Assembly: GCF_001422205.1 (NCBI RefSeq)
Contig: NZ_LMMJ01000011.1
Coordinates: 152 to 64,151, forward strand
Direction of reading: 5' to 3'
Length of the DNA: 64,000 nt
DNA from: Curtobacterium sp. Leaf261
GTDB taxonomy: Bacteria; Actinomycetota; Actinomycetes; Actinomycetales; Microbacteriaceae
Shown: piece after piece, positions 1 through 9,233 of the stretch
Numbering within the stretch: position 1 is the stretch's first letter
How the letters are laid out: the number at the start of each line of letters is the position of its first letter
Translations under genes and position numbers: made by a program
Notes under the pieces: generated by a model
What the model was told of the DNA's origin: nothing
The model's input: the letters and a program-made list of their open reading frames with translations, nothing else
The model's database searches: none

Positions 1-1
1 C

Positions 2-1195
2 GCGGTGGCCTTCCCGACCGCGACGGTGCAGGACGACCGCGGCGCCGAGCGCGCCAGCGCCACACTCCGGGTCGTGTCGGACGCCGGTGCCGCGATCGCC
101 GTCGGTGACGAGGTCACGCACACCGCGACGATCGAGAACACGGGTCGGGTGACACTCCACGACGTGGTGCTGCAGAGCACCAGCGCCAGCACCACGGACG
201 GGTTCGCCTGCGAGCCGGTGTCCCTCGCTCCCGGCGCCTCGGTCGACTGCGCCGCGGTCCACGTCGTCGACCAGGCCGACGTCGACAACGGCGGGATGTC
301 GACCGTCATCGGGGCTCTCGCGGTCTCGCCGTCCGGCGCCGCCGTCTCGATCGACGAGGTCGAGATGCACGACGAGGCTCCGAGTGCTCCCGCCGGTCTC
401 CTGGAGGTCGACGCCAGCGATCCCTTCCGTCTCGGCGAGGACGTCTCGACGGCGGTCACCCTCAGCAACTCCGGCAACGTGACCCTGCACGACGTGCGGC
501 CCGTCACGACCGTCGGCACGCTGACCATCGACCCGACGGACCCGGTCCGGCCGGAGACATCCGGAACGGTGTCCCTCGACCTCGCGCCTGGTCAGTCGGT
601 GCACGGCACACTCGTCGTCACGCCGACCCAGGAGGACGTCGACGCGGGTGTGATCTCCATGACGGTCAGTGCCGGTGCCACGACGCCGAACGGTTCCGCC
701 TACGAGTTCCCGGCGGCGGAGCGCGACATCGCCGGCATCGACACCGCCCGTGCCGAGGTCGAGCTCGAGGTCATGACCGAGCACCCGCAGGTCGGTGGAT
801 CGGTGGAGGTCCGCGCCACGGTGACGAACACCGGCGGGAAGACGCTCCGGTCGGTCGAGCTCCGCAGCGACGTGCTCCCGCAGCCGCTCGCGTGCGGGTC
901 GGGCCGGCTCGCGCCGAACGCGACGGCGTCGTGCTCCTTCACCCTCGACGCGATGCGCGAGGGCACCACGACCGTGCGCGTCGGCGGCCGTGCCGTGACC
1001 CACACGGGCGAGTACATCCAGCTCGCCGCCGGATCCGCCGAGATCGTCGTCGCGCCGGCTCCGAAGGTGCTCGCGTTCACCGGTGCCGAGGTGGTCCTCC
1101 CGGCAGCGGGAGCCCTGGCCATGGTGCTCCTCGGCGGCCTGCTGCTGGTCCTCCGGCGTCGCACGGCCGGCACCGCATCCCGGCACCGCGCCTGA
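2..1195 (+). CDS. C-terminal part of a sortase-anchored surface protein with DUF11-like repeats (5' end outside window)
   Basis: The frame is already open at the left edge, so this is the last roughly 400 residues of a larger exported protein. Three or more beta-sandwich repeats carry the DUF11/DUF7507-like signature, for example IENTGRVTLHDVVL, LSNSGNVTLHDV and VTNTGGKTLRSVEL. About 40 residues from the end comes LAFTG, then a hydrophobic helix of about 20 residues and an Arg-rich tail (VLRRRTAG). LAxTG is the signal recognised by class E sortases in high-GC actinobacteria, so the protein is expected to be linked to the cell wall with its repeats outside. The GTG at position 5 is an internal codon rather than a likely start. 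The ligand of the repeats is unknown. Confidence 0.85.
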   Translation, partial: AVAFPTATVQDDRGAERASATLRVVSDAGAAIAVGDEVTHTATIENTGRVTLHDVVLQSTSASTTDGFACEPVSLAPGASVDCAAVHVVDQADVDNGGMSTVIGALAVSPSGAAVSIDEVEMHDEAPSAPAGLLEVDASDPFRLGEDVSTAVTLSNSGNVTLHDVRPVTTVGTLTIDPTDPVRPETSGTVSLDLAPGQSVHGTLVVTPTQEDVDAGVISMTVSAGATTPNGSAYEFPAAERDIAGIDTARAEVELEVMTEHPQVGGSVEVRATVTNTGGKTLRSVELRSDVLPQPLACGSGRLAPNATASCSFTLDAMREGTTTVRVGGRAVTHTGEYIQLAAGSAEIVVAPAPKVLAFTGAEVVLPAAGALAMVLLGGLLLVLRRRTAGTASRHRA

Positions 1196-1206
1196 GCTGA
1201 ACCACC

Positions 1207-1269
1207 GGATGCCCGTCGAACCGCTGGATGCAGCGGCTCGACGGGCATCCTCCGGCTCGACGGGCATCC
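1207..1269. terminator. Hairpin between convergent genes, with an extra copy of one arm
   Basis: GGATGCCCGTCGA at 1207-1219 pairs with TCGACGGGCATCC at 1238-1250; inside it CCGCT pairs with AGCGG around a GGATGC loop. A second TCGACGGGCATCC follows at 1257-1269, so two right arms could compete for one left arm. It lies between two genes that converge, fitting a two-way terminator. Confidence 0.6.
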
Positions 1270-1305
1270 TCTCGTCCGGCGTCGACCGTCCGGGCCGGAC
1301 CGCCG

Positions 1306-2262
1306 TCACGACAGCGCGAGCCCGACCGACGCGGCCACCGCCAGCACGATGCCCGCGAGCTGCACGCGCGTCAGGCGCTCCCGGAGCACGATGCCGGCGA
1401 GCACGACGGTGCCGATGGGGTAGAGCGCGTTGAGCACGCTCATGGTCGGGAGCGTCGACGGGTCGGTACTCGAGTGCAGTCCCGCCTGGATGAACACGTT
1501 GGCGCCGGCATCGCAGATCCCGCAGAGCACGACGGTCACCACGAGCGCTGGGGCCCACCTCGGATGGATCCCCGCGACACGGTCTGGAGGCGCGGCAGAC
1601 CCCGCAACAGCGGCCGACGTCACGGGGTCTGCCGTGCCTCCCGGCCGCCCCCGGCGTCGCGCGAGCATCCACGTGGCGGCCGCCGCACCGCCCATCAGCA
1701 CCGCCTGCACGACCCGCGCGACCACGAGCGGTGCCACGCCGGACGACGCGGGCGTCTCGTTGAAGGCCAGGACGAGCCCGCCGAAGGCCGACCCGGCGAC
1801 GGCGGCGCTGAGCACGCCGCGCACCGTCAGACGTGCTCCGGAGGTGTCCCGTACCGCCGCGACGAGCACCACCGCGAGGACGGCGACGACCACGGCAACG
1901 ACCCCGAGCGGCGACAGGGGGACGCCGCGAGCCAGGCCGACCGCGACCGGGACGATCGCGGAGAACACGGCGGTGAGCGGTGACAGCACGCTCATCGGGC
2001 CGACCGCGAGTGCCGCGTAGAGCAGCAGGACCCCGAGGGCCCCGCACGCACCGCCGACGAGTCCCCAGGTCAGCGCGGACGCGGAGAACGCGCTCGGCAC
2101 CACGGCGAGACCGACGAGGAGCGGCACGATGCCGACGACCGCTGCGAGTGCGGTGACGGTGATGGCACGGATGCGGCGGGCCGCGAGGCCGCCGAGGAAG
2201 TCCGCGAAGCCGTAGACGACCGCGCCGGCGAGTCCGAGGACGACGGTGAGCACGCGGTCCAT
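1306..2262 (-). CDS. EamA/DMT-family membrane exporter
   Basis: A 318-residue membrane protein with about ten hydrophobic helices arranged as two related halves, as in the drug/metabolite transporter superfamily. The first helix opens with VLGLAGAVVYGFADFLGGLAARR, and the C-terminal half carries the typical EamA segment YPIGTVVLAGIVLRERLT followed by a last helix. The halves are joined by a cytoplasmic loop rich in Arg, Pro and Ala (around residues 200-240). EamA proteins export amino acids, metabolites or drugs; the substrate cannot be read here. The ATG is only 70 bp from the start of the divergent protease gene, so the two promoters share a short region. Confidence 0.8.
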   Translation of the reverse strand: MDRVLTVVLGLAGAVVYGFADFLGGLAARRIRAITVTALAAVVGIVPLLVGLAVVPSAFSASALTWGLVGGACGALGVLLLYAALAVGPMSVLSPLTAVFSAIVPVAVGLARGVPLSPLGVVAVVVAVLAVVLVAAVRDTSGARLTVRGVLSAAVAGSAFGGLVLAFNETPASSGVAPLVVARVVQAVLMGGAAAATWMLARRRGRPGGTADPVTSAAVAGSAAPPDRVAGIHPRWAPALVVTVVLCGICDAGANVFIQAGLHSSTDPSTLPTMSVLNALYPIGTVVLAGIVLRERLTRVQLAGIVLAVAASVGLALS

Positions 2263-2332
2263 CCTGCCGTGCGCACCCGCGTGCCCCGAACTGGTTCAGG
2301 TGCTCCGCGTCGCACCCCGGTACGCTCCGACC

Positions 2333-3409
2333 GTGAGCGTTCCCTACCACCGCCTCTTCCGGGTCAGTCCTCGACACCGCTGGTGGCGTCCGCTCGTCGC
2401 GCTGGCGATCTTCGCGGGGCTGTACCTGGTCAGCCAGGTCCTCATCGCGATCGGCTTCTTCGTGCCCATCCTTGCGACCTCCGGGGCGGCCGGCCTGTCG
2501 AAGTTCGCGCGCGAGCTCCAGGACGACGCACTCTCGTCGACGGACCCGGTGGTCCTCGCGCTTACGCTCGTGTCGCTGATCCTGCTGCTGCCGGCGATCA
2601 TGTGGTCGGTCAAGCTCGCTCGACTCGGCCCGTACGGGCAGCTCTCGTCGATCCGGCTCCGGCTCCGCTGGGGGTGGATGGCGAAGTGCCTCCTGCCGCT
2701 CCTGGTGCTCGCGATCATCACGGTCGGGATCCAGTCGTGGGGGACCTTCTCGGTGTCCGGCGGGGGACTCGCCTGGAACCACGCGGCGATCGGCCAGTCC
2801 ACCGTCACGATGCAGACGCTCGTCATCACGATCGTCATGGTGATCCTGCTCGTGCCGTTCCAGGCGGCGGCCGAGGAGTACATCTTCCGCGGGTTCCTCA
2901 TGCAGATGATCGGGTCGTGGATCCGGACCCCGTGGGTGGGCATCGGCGTCTCGACCCTGGTGTTCGCCGTCCTGCACGTGCCGAACGGCTACAACATCTG
3001 GGGCATCGTGGACGTCGGCTCGTTCGGCCTCATCTCGGCGCTCCTGGTCTGGCGGACCGGTGGCCTCGAGGCGGGCATCCTCGCGCACGCCCTCAACAAC
3101 ACCGTCATCTTCGTGCTGCAGGCTCCCGGGTGGTCGAAGGTCGACACGTCGTCGAGCAACGGGAGTTGGCAGGGCGCCGCCGTGACGATCGTCACGCTCG
3201 GGCTCTACTGGCTGATGGTCGAGGGCATGGCCAGGTGGACGCACCTCGAACGCCGGCGGCCGGGGACCGAGGCGCCCCGGTTCACCGGGACGGTCCCGCC
3301 GTGGGCGGACTCCGCGTCGGACGGATGGGAGGCGGCTCCCGCACTCAGTGGACCGGCCTCCGGTTCGCCGGTCCCGCGCGCGGGCGAGGCCTCGATCCAC
3401 ACCTCCTGA
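2333..3409 (+). CDS. CPBP-family intramembrane metalloprotease
   Basis: A 358-residue multi-helix protein of the CAAX protease/bacteriocin-processing (Abi/CPBP) family. The motifs are present: EEYIFR (Glu181, Glu182, Arg186), HVPN about 30 residues later, and HALNN near the C-terminal helices. These are the glutamates and histidines of the intramembrane active site. I chose the GTG at 2333 because TACGCT lies six bases upstream, the leaderless arrangement seen at many genes here; a longer frame from 2246 would overlap the divergent gene's start. The hydrophilic tail of about 50 residues has no recognised domain. Such proteins process peptides or membrane proteins; the target is unknown. Confidence 0.82.
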   Translation: MSVPYHRLFRVSPRHRWWRPLVALAIFAGLYLVSQVLIAIGFFVPILATSGAAGLSKFARELQDDALSSTDPVVLALTLVSLILLLPAIMWSVKLARLGPYGQLSSIRLRLRWGWMAKCLLPLLVLAIITVGIQSWGTFSVSGGGLAWNHAAIGQSTVTMQTLVITIVMVILLVPFQAAAEEYIFRGFLMQMIGSWIRTPWVGIGVSTLVFAVLHVPNGYNIWGIVDVGSFGLISALLVWRTGGLEAGILAHALNNTVIFVLQAPGWSKVDTSSSNGSWQGAAVTIVTLGLYWLMVEGMARWTHLERRRPGTEAPRFTGTVPPWADSASDGWEAAPALSGPASGSPVPRAGEASIHTS

Positions 3410-3471
3410 GCGCTCTCCACAGATCTCCGCGGCGGGACCACGGGGTCGGTGCCCACCCGTAGGCTCGTGGC

Positions 3472-5352
3472 ATGAGCACGCCCGTCGACACACCTGCTCC
3501 GGCCACCACCGGCGCGGCACCCGCTGCGCTCGACGTCCTGCACCGTGTGTTCGGGTACGACGCCTTCCGCGGGCAGCAGGCGGCGATCATCGACCAGGTC
3601 GTGCAGGGCGGCGACGCGCTCGTGCTCATGCCGACCGGCGGCGGCAAGTCCCTCTGCTACCAGGTGCCGGCACTCGTCCGCAGCGGCATCGGGGTCGTCG
3701 TCTCGCCGCTCATCGCGCTCATGCAGGACCAGGTGGACGCCCTCGCGGCGAACGGTGTCCGCGCGGAGTTCCTGAACTCCACCCAGGGTCCCGACGAGCG
3801 ACGTCGCGTCGAGCAGGCGGTCCTCGCGGGGCAGGTCGACATGCTCTACCTCGCGCCCGAGCGGCTGAAGCTCGAGTCGACACGCGCGCTGCTCGACCGG
3901 GCGACCGTCAGCCTGTTCGCGATCGACGAGGCACACTGCGTCGCGCAGTGGGGGCACGACTTCCGGCCGGACTACCTCGAGCTGAGTGTCCTGCACGAGC
4001 GCTGGCCGACCATCCCGCGGATCGCGCTCACCGCGACGGCGACCCCCCAGACGCACCGCGAGATCTCCGCCCGGCTCGGGCTCGACGACGCCGCACACTT
4101 CGTGGCCGACTTCGATCGTCCGAACATCCAGTACCGGATCGAGCCGAAGGCCGCGGCTCTCCAGCAGCTCCTCAAGTTCATCCGCACCGAGCACGCCGGG
4201 GATGCCGGGATCGTCTACTGCCTGTCCAGGAACTCGGTCGAGCGGACCGCGGCGGCCCTCGCCGACCAGGGGATCGCGGCCCTGCCGTACCACGCGGGTC
4301 TCGACGCCGGGATCCGCGCGCGGAACCAGTCCCGGTTCCTGCGCGAGGACGGCATCGTGATGGTCGCCACGATCGCGTTCGGCATGGGCATCGACAAGCC
4401 GGACGTCCGGTTCGTGGCCCACCTCGACCTGCCGAAGTCGGTCGAGGGCTATTACCAGGAGACCGGTCGTGCGGGTCGTGACGGTCTGCCGTCAACCGCG
4501 TGGCTGGCCTACGGGCTGAACGACGTCGTGCAGCAGCGCCGGATGATCGACCAGTCGGACGGAGACGCCGCGCACCGACGGCAGCTGAGCGCCCACCTCG
4601 ACGCCATGCTCGCCCTCTGCGAGACCATCGAGTGCCGTCGCGTGCGGCTCCTGGCGTACTTCGGGCAGGAGTTCGCGCCCGGTGGCCGGGAGTCCACGGC
4701 GTGTGGCAACTGCGACACCTGCATCGCTCCGCCCGAGGCCTGGGACGGCACGGTCCCCGCACAGAAGCTCCTCTCCACGATCGTCCGGCTCGAGCGCGAA
4801 CACCGACAGCGCTACGGCGCGGGGCACCTCGTCGACATCCTGGTCGGCAAGCGCTCTCCCCGTGTCGCCGAGCTCGGGCACGACGCCCTGAGCACCTTCG
4901 GCATCGGCGCCGACCTCGGTGAGCAGGAGTGGCGTGCCGTCGTGCGGCAGCTCCTCGCCCAGGGGTTCGTCGCGGTCGCCGGCGACGGCTACGGCACGCT
5001 CGTGCTCAGCCCGACGAGTGCCGACGTGCTCGGTGGGCGGACCAGCGTGCGGATGCGACGGGAGCCGATCCGTGCCTCCCGTCCGGCACGGGCAACACGT
5101 CGGGCCGCCGCGCAGCCGGACATGCCGACCGAGGCGGTCCCGCTGTTCGAGGCGCTGCGCGTCTGGCGGAGCACCCAGGCCAAGGAACGGAGCGTGCCGG
5201 CGTACGTGGTGTTCAGCGACGCGACCCTGCGGGGCATCGCCGCCACGAGACCGGACTCGATCGAACAGCTGGCCGAGGTCAGCGGGGTCGGTGCCGCCAA
5301 GCTCGAGACCTACGGCGAGCTCGTGCTCGAGGTCGTCGCAGCGGCCGCTTGA
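3472..5352 (+). CDS. recQ: ATP-dependent DNA helicase RecQ
   Basis: 626 residues, the normal length for a bacterial RecQ with its C-terminal modules. The Walker A motif PTGGGKS is at residues 54-60, the DEAH box with aromatic-rich loop ([17 protein letters not shown]) starts at 152, and motif VI reads [10 protein letters not shown]. The RQC region has the zinc-binding cysteines ([14 protein letters not shown], then CGNCDTC). The last 75 residues form an HRDC domain. RecQ unwinds forked and recombination-intermediate DNA 3' to 5' for repair. TAGGCT ends six bases before the ATG, so transcription is probably leaderless. The stop codon lies inside the first unit of a tandem repeat described separately. 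Confidence 0.97.
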   Translation: MSTPVDTPAPATTGAAPAALDVLHRVFGYDAFRGQQAAIIDQVVQGGDALVLMPTGGGKSLCYQVPALVRSGIGVVVSPLIALMQDQVDALAANGVRAEFLNSTQGPDERRRVEQAVLAGQVDMLYLAPERLKLESTRALLDRATVSLFAIDEAHCVAQWGHDFRPDYLELSVLHERWPTIPRIALTATATPQTHREISARLGLDDAAHFVADFDRPNIQYRIEPKAAALQQLLKFIRTEHAGDAGIVYCLSRNSVERTAAALADQGIAALPYHAGLDAGIRARNQSRFLREDGIVMVATIAFGMGIDKPDVRFVAHLDLPKSVEGYYQETGRAGRDGLPSTAWLAYGLNDVVQQRRMIDQSDGDAAHRRQLSAHLDAMLALCETIECRRVRLLAYFGQEFAPGGRESTACGNCDTCIAPPEAWDGTVPAQKLLSTIVRLEREHRQRYGAGHLVDILVGKRSPRVAELGHDALSTFGIGADLGEQEWRAVVRQLLAQGFVAVAGDGYGTLVLSPTSADVLGGRTSVRMRREPIRASRPARATRRAAAQPDMPTEAVPLFEALRVWRSTQAKERSVPAYVVFSDATLRGIAATRPDSIEQLAEVSGVGAAKLETYGELVLEVVAAAA

Positions 5353-5424
5353 CGGCGCAGCGGCTGCTTGACGGCGCAGCGGCTGCTTGACGGCGCAGCG
5401 GCTGCTTGACGGCGCAGCGGCTGC
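5349..5424 (+). repeat. Four perfect 19-bp tandem repeats on the recQ stop codon
   Basis: The unit TTGACGGCGCAGCGGCTGC is repeated four times without change (starting 5349, 5368, 5387 and 5406), followed by a degraded partial copy from 5425. The first unit contains the recQ TGA, so each unit carries the same TGA. The array probably arose by slippage at the 3' end of the gene. Confidence 0.95.
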
Positions 5425-5549
5425 GTGACGGCGCTGCGCAGCGGTTCGTCGGGTCCATGCCGCCGCGGGCATGGACCTCAGGAGCGCCTCACTACACTCG
5501 TTCTCCACGCCGGGCCACGGATGGTCCGGACGACAGGAGGAACACCACC

Positions 5550-6263
5550 ATGATCACGACCTCGCTCAGCCGTGCGTTCATCGCACCGCTCGCCAGGGGC
5601 CTCTGGCGCCCTGAGGTCGTGGGTCGCCGGAACGTGCCGAAGCGCGGTCCGGTGATCCTCGCGAGCAACCACCGCTCGTTCATCGACAGCCCCGCGATCA
5701 CCCTCGTCGCACCCCGCCAGGTGTCGTTCCTCGCGAAGAGCGACTACTTCACGGGCACGGGAGTCAAGGGTGCGATCTCGCGTGGGTTCTTCACCGGGAT
5801 CGGTGCGATCGCGGTCGAACGGGGCGCGGGTGCGGCGGCCCAGCAGGCGCTCGACCTGGGGCTCGAGCGCCTGCAGGCCGGTGGGGCGTTCGCGATCTAC
5901 CCCGAGGGCACCCGCTCGCTCGACGGCCGGCTGTACCGGGGCAAGACGGGGGTGGCGTGGCTCGCGATGACGAGTGGTGCACCGGTCGTCCCGGTCGCGA
6001 TCACCGGCAGTGAGGACGTCCAACCCGTGGGCTCACGCGTGCCGAAGCTCGCCAGGGTGAGGATCGAGTTCGGCGCACCGATGGACCTGTCCTCGTTCGG
6101 TGACGCCTCGTCCGGGCGGGCGCGACGCCATGCGACGGACGCGGTCATGACGGCGATCCAGGCGCTGAGCGGACAGGAGCTCGCGGGCACGTACAACAAC
6201 CCGCCGGCGACCTCGCTGGTGGAGCGGGTGAAGCGACTGCTGCCGCACGAGGAGCGCGGCTGA
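5550..6263 (+). CDS. 1-acylglycerol-3-phosphate O-acyltransferase (PlsC family)
   Basis: A 237-residue lysophospholipid acyltransferase. The HxxxxD catalytic motif is His41-Asp46 within NHRSFIDS, and the phosphate-binding motif is YPEGTRS around residues 117-123. A ribosome site (AGGAGG) lies about eight bases before the ATG at 5550, which decides the start; longer in-frame extensions would run into the recQ repeat array. The enzyme is expected to acylate lysophosphatidic acid at position 2 at the inner face of the membrane, giving phosphatidic acid. The N-terminal stretch has no long membrane helix, so association is probably peripheral. Lipid substrate preference cannot be read. Confidence 0.9.
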   Translation: MITTSLSRAFIAPLARGLWRPEVVGRRNVPKRGPVILASNHRSFIDSPAITLVAPRQVSFLAKSDYFTGTGVKGAISRGFFTGIGAIAVERGAGAAAQQALDLGLERLQAGGAFAIYPEGTRSLDGRLYRGKTGVAWLAMTSGAPVVPVAITGSEDVQPVGSRVPKLARVRIEFGAPMDLSSFGDASSGRARRHATDAVMTAIQALSGQELAGTYNNPPATSLVERVKRLLPHEERG

Positions 6264-6344
6264 CGCTCGGCGCACGTCCCCGACGCACGTGGACGTGTCC
6301 GGTGCTCGTGGAACGAGATCGCCCCAGATTCATCGACAAACATC

Positions 6345-6373
6345 TTGCATCTGGAATATCAAGTATGTAGCAT
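6345..6373 (+). promoter_or_regulatory. Sigma70-type promoter in a low-GC island
   Basis: TTGCAT (6345-6350) and TAGCAT (6368-6373) are separated by exactly 17 bases, within an AT-rich patch that stands out here. The expected transcript starts near 6380, giving the downstream gene a leader of about 50 bases, unlike the leaderless promoters common in this window. Confidence 0.7.
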
Positions 6374-6431
6374 CGGTCATGGGCAGTCCGAAGCCCTCCC
6401 CGAACCACAGACTTGATCAGAAGGATCCGCC

Positions 6432-6908
6432 ATGACCACCACACCGCTCTTCGACTCCATCGCCCGCCGTGCCGAGCGGTCCGTCGTGCCGCCGATCGTC
6501 CCCACGGGGTACTCGGCACGGCCGGTCGCCAGGCTGACCGCCGTCCCGAAGTCCGCCCCGGACGCCGAACCCGTTGGAGCTGCGCGGATCGTCCCGCCGG
6601 CCCTCGTCGCGGTGATCGACGCGATCCCTGCAGCCATCGGATGCCCGGATGCCCGTCGCACGTTCGACCTCGCCGATCACAGCGTCTCGACCGTCAGGGT
6701 CGCCGGACAGGATCGCGAGGTCGTCGCCGCGATCGGCGACATCCTCATCCGTCGCGTGGTCGACAGCATCGAGCAGGAGCTCGGGACCATCGACCGTCGT
6801 CGCGCGGTGGTGGAGGTGCTGGGCGACCGCATCACCCAGCTCGTGGTCGACACCATCGCCGACGAGCTCGACCGGATCGACCGCGACCTCGAGATCCCGG
6901 GTGCCTAG
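6432..6908 (+). CDS. Uncharacterised 158-residue protein
   Basis: I do not recognise a family. The first 55 residues are rich in Pro, Ala and Val with no signal peptide. Residues 55-158 are mostly amphipathic helix with many Arg and Asp/Glu residues (for example DILIRRVVDSIEQEL and QLVVDTIADELDRIDRDLE), which could form a helical bundle or coiled coil. AGAAGGATCC upstream provides a ribosome site for the ATG at 6432, and a clear promoter lies 60 bp further up. The stop overlaps a possible GTG start of the following peptidase gene, so the two may be cotranscribed. It is presumably cytoplasmic. Confidence 0.65.
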   Translation: MTTTPLFDSIARRAERSVVPPIVPTGYSARPVARLTAVPKSAPDAEPVGAARIVPPALVAVIDAIPAAIGCPDARRTFDLADHSVSTVRVAGQDREVVAAIGDILIRRVVDSIEQELGTIDRRRAVVEVLGDRITQLVVDTIADELDRIDRDLEIPGA

Positions 6909-7683
6909 GCACCGGAGCCTCCCGTCCTCCGACCTCCGTCACGAGCCCGCGACCTCCGAGCGGCGCGAGCGTGGCAGACGCTCGGCCGGCTGGAGCTCCC
7001 GCCCCTCCGTGACGACGGCGCTGACCCGGGGTGCAGCATGGTTCAGCCCGAGCCGCAGCACCGTCCGGTCGGGTGCATCCCTCGCCATCGCCGTCTCCGC
7101 GTGCCTCGTCGTGACGGTCGCCTCCCCGCAGGCCGCCGTCGCGGTTCCGGGGAGCGAGCGGATCGAGTCCGCACCGACGCCGGCCGCACAGGCCATCCGC
7201 GGCGGGTCGATCGGTGCCGGGCAACTGTCCTCCGTCGACCGCAACGACTTCGCGGTGACGCTGCCCGCCAGGACCCGTCCGGCGGTCCGACCGGTGGACG
7301 GCTCGATCCCTGACCAGGGCAACTTCGGCGGGCGTTCAGTGCGCGGGTGTTCGGCGTGCTCGACGTCGCACCAGGGCACCGACTTCGCCGCACCGACGGG
7401 CACCGCGATCGTTTCCGTGCTCGACGGCGTCGTCGTCACCGCCGGCCCGAGCGGTGGCTACGGCAACATGGTGCTCGTCCGGCACGCGAACGGACTCCAG
7501 ACGCGCTACGGCCACATGTCCGCCATCGATGTCCGTACCGGCCAGCAGGTCCAGGCGGGCACGCGGCTCGGTGCTGTCGGGAGCACCGGGGTGTCGACGG
7601 GGTCGCACCTGCACTTCGAGGTCATCATCGACGGCCGCGCGATCGACCCCGTGCCGTGGCTGCGGGTCCGCGGCATCGCCTAG
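6901..7683 (+). CDS. Secreted M23-family (LytM) peptidoglycan endopeptidase
   Basis: The C-terminal 110 residues are a peptidase M23 domain: HQGTDF (His157 and its Asp) and HLHFEV (His236 and His238) supply the zinc ligands, with GGYGNMVLVRH and YGHMS between. A hydrophobic segment (LAIAVSACLVVTVA) ending near AVAVPGS acts as an export signal. M23 enzymes cleave peptide cross-links of peptidoglycan, so it should act in the wall. The start is uncertain: GTG at 6901 overlaps the previous stop by eight bases and leaves a long Arg-rich N-terminus, while GTG at 7009 gives a more conventional signal peptide. Two close cysteines (GCSAC) before the domain could form a disulfide. Confidence 0.85.
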   Translation: MPRHRSLPSSDLRHEPATSERRERGRRSAGWSSRPSVTTALTRGAAWFSPSRSTVRSGASLAIAVSACLVVTVASPQAAVAVPGSERIESAPTPAAQAIRGGSIGAGQLSSVDRNDFAVTLPARTRPAVRPVDGSIPDQGNFGGRSVRGCSACSTSHQGTDFAAPTGTAIVSVLDGVVVTAGPSGGYGNMVLVRHANGLQTRYGHMSAIDVRTGQQVQAGTRLGAVGSTGVSTGSHLHFEVIIDGRAIDPVPWLRVRGIA

Positions 7684-7747
7684 CCCGGACTAGCGTGGAT
7701 CGGACGTGGACGCGGTGCGCGTCCCCACGGTCGATCGAGGAGAACGC

Positions 7748-8608
7748 ATGCGTGTGACGGTGCTGGGAACGGGCGCGATGGGTGCCGGCGTCGCCGGGTC
7801 CCTGCTGCGAGCAGGGCACGAGGTGACGGTCTGGAACCGGAGCTCCGAGCGGGCAGCGCCCCTCGGCGACGCGGGCGCGACGGTCGCCGAGACCGCGGCC
7901 GACGCCGTCGAGCACGCGGAGGCAGTCCTCCTCACGCTGTTCGACGTGGACGCGGTGATCGACGTCCTCGAGCACGCGGCCGGCGAAGCCCCCGAGTCCG
8001 CGATCTGGGTCCAGGCGTCGACGATCGGCCTCGAGGGCACCGCGACCGTCGTTCAGCTCGCCGGCAAGTACGGGATCACACTCATCGAGGCGATGATGCT
8101 CGGGACGAAGGGCCCGGCGGAACAGGGCAAGCTGACCCTCCTCGCCGCGGGACCGTCGACGACGATCGACGCTGTCCGGCCGGTGTTCGAGGCGATCGCC
8201 GTGAAGACGGTCGTCGCGGGTCCCGAGGTCGGAGCCGGGAGCGCCCTGAAGCTCGCGGCGAACGCCTGGATCGCGTCGATCACGGCTGCCACTGCCCAGT
8301 CGCTGACCCTCGCGCAGACACTCGGGCTCGATCCGTCGCTCTTCCTCGAGGCGATCGACGGCACGGCCTCGGACTCGCCCTACGCGCACACCAAGGGCGC
8401 GGCGATGAACGAGGACTCATTCGCGCCGCAGTTCGCCCTCGACGGACTCCGCAAGGACATCCGCCTGATGGTCGATGCGGCGTCCGCGTCGGGCATGTCG
8501 ACGACGCTCCTCGACGCCCTGGCGGCCGTCTACGGGTCCGCGAGCGCGGACGGTCACGGGAACGAGGACATCGCCGCCGTCGTCACGGCGTTCCGGCCGT
8601 CGGCCTGA
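7748..8608 (+). CDS. NAD(P)-dependent oxidoreductase, beta-hydroxyacid dehydrogenase family
   Basis: A 286-residue enzyme of the 3-hydroxyisobutyrate / 6-phosphogluconate dehydrogenase-like family. The dinucleotide-binding loop GTGAMGAG spans residues 7-14 and is followed by HEVTVWNR, where Asn-Arg suggests a preference for NADP over NAD. The substrate loop is GTKGPAEQGKLTLLAAG, and the catalytic Lys168 and Asn172 occur in KLAANAW. GAGGAGA lies just before the ATG at 7748, which sets the start; TAGCGT near 7691 is a likely -10 box. Relatives reduce or oxidise small beta-hydroxyacids, including glyoxylate or succinic semialdehyde; the substrate cannot be fixed from sequence. Confidence 0.88.
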   Translation: MRVTVLGTGAMGAGVAGSLLRAGHEVTVWNRSSERAAPLGDAGATVAETAADAVEHAEAVLLTLFDVDAVIDVLEHAAGEAPESAIWVQASTIGLEGTATVVQLAGKYGITLIEAMMLGTKGPAEQGKLTLLAAGPSTTIDAVRPVFEAIAVKTVVAGPEVGAGSALKLAANAWIASITAATAQSLTLAQTLGLDPSLFLEAIDGTASDSPYAHTKGAAMNEDSFAPQFALDGLRKDIRLMVDAASASGMSTTLLDALAAVYGSASADGHGNEDIAAVVTAFRPSA

Positions 8609-8646
8609 CGGAGCAGCTGTCCGATTCCCGGCCGCCGGCCCGACGG

Positions 8647-8754
8647 TCGTGTCGTGTCGTGTCGTGTCGCCGGACGGGCGGACGGGCGGACGGGCGGACG
8701 GTCCAACGGACGGACTGGAGGGACGGGTCGGCCTGGCACCGCGCCTCCCGTCCG
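8647..8754. repeat. Simple repeats plus a copy of the GGACGGGAGG inverted-repeat family
   Basis: Pentamer GTCGT is repeated from 8647, then the 8-mer GGACGGGC from 8672 about three and a half times. After these come arms CGGACTGGAGG (8711-8721) and CCTCCCGTCCG (8744-8754), which pair with one mismatch. It lies between convergent genes and probably serves as a terminator. Confidence 0.75.
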
Positions 8755-8794
8755 GCACGCCGCAGCACGACGTCCGGTGACTCGCAGGACCGTC

Positions 8795-9049
8795 TCAGCC
8801 GCGCCGGAACCAGCGCGCGAGGGTCGCGCGGATCCGTGACACCGACTCGTCGGTGAACTCGTTCGCCAGGTCGAACGCCTCGCGGCCGGGGTCCCCACCC
8901 GCGGCGATGCGACGGATGGCGGCGTCCGCCCGTGCCCGTGCGTCGAGTTCGGCGTGCGGCATCCCGTCCTCCGGGTGCGGCGTCGCGCGCTCCGGGTGCG
9001 GCGACGCGTGCTCCGCGTGCGGCGTCGCGTCCGCGGGTTCATCGGGCAT
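8795..9049 (-). CDS. Small hypothetical protein with a His/Pro-rich repeat stretch
   Basis: 84 residues from an ATG at 9049. TATCGT lies seven bases upstream, supporting this start as a leaderless transcript over a longer frame from 9202. The N-terminal third has a short repeated pattern (ATPHAEH, ASPHPER, ATPHPED, GMPHAEL) encoded by a near-10-mer DNA repeat. The C-terminal half (ADAAIRRIAAGGDPGREAFDLANEF) looks helical and ends in Trp-Phe-Arg-Arg-Gly. I do not recognise a family, and no signal peptide or membrane segment is visible. It diverges from the ATP-grasp operon with only 184 bp between the starts, so the two may share regulation. Confidence 0.6.
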   Translation of the reverse strand: MPDEPADATPHAEHASPHPERATPHPEDGMPHAELDARARADAAIRRIAAGGDPGREAFDLANEFTDESVSRIRATLARWFRRG

Positions 9050-9233
9050 GCCGCGACGATACCGCCGCCGGGTGGATGCCAGCACCGGGTGGACACGAGC
9101 ACCGTCCTGGCACCGGCACCGAGGGGGCGCGCGAGGAGCGGGCGGCCCGTTCGCCGGACACTCCGCACATCCGGCAACACCGGGGACCCCGCGCGGAAAC
9201 ACCCCGGCAACGCGCGCTCGTTAGGTTCTCCCC

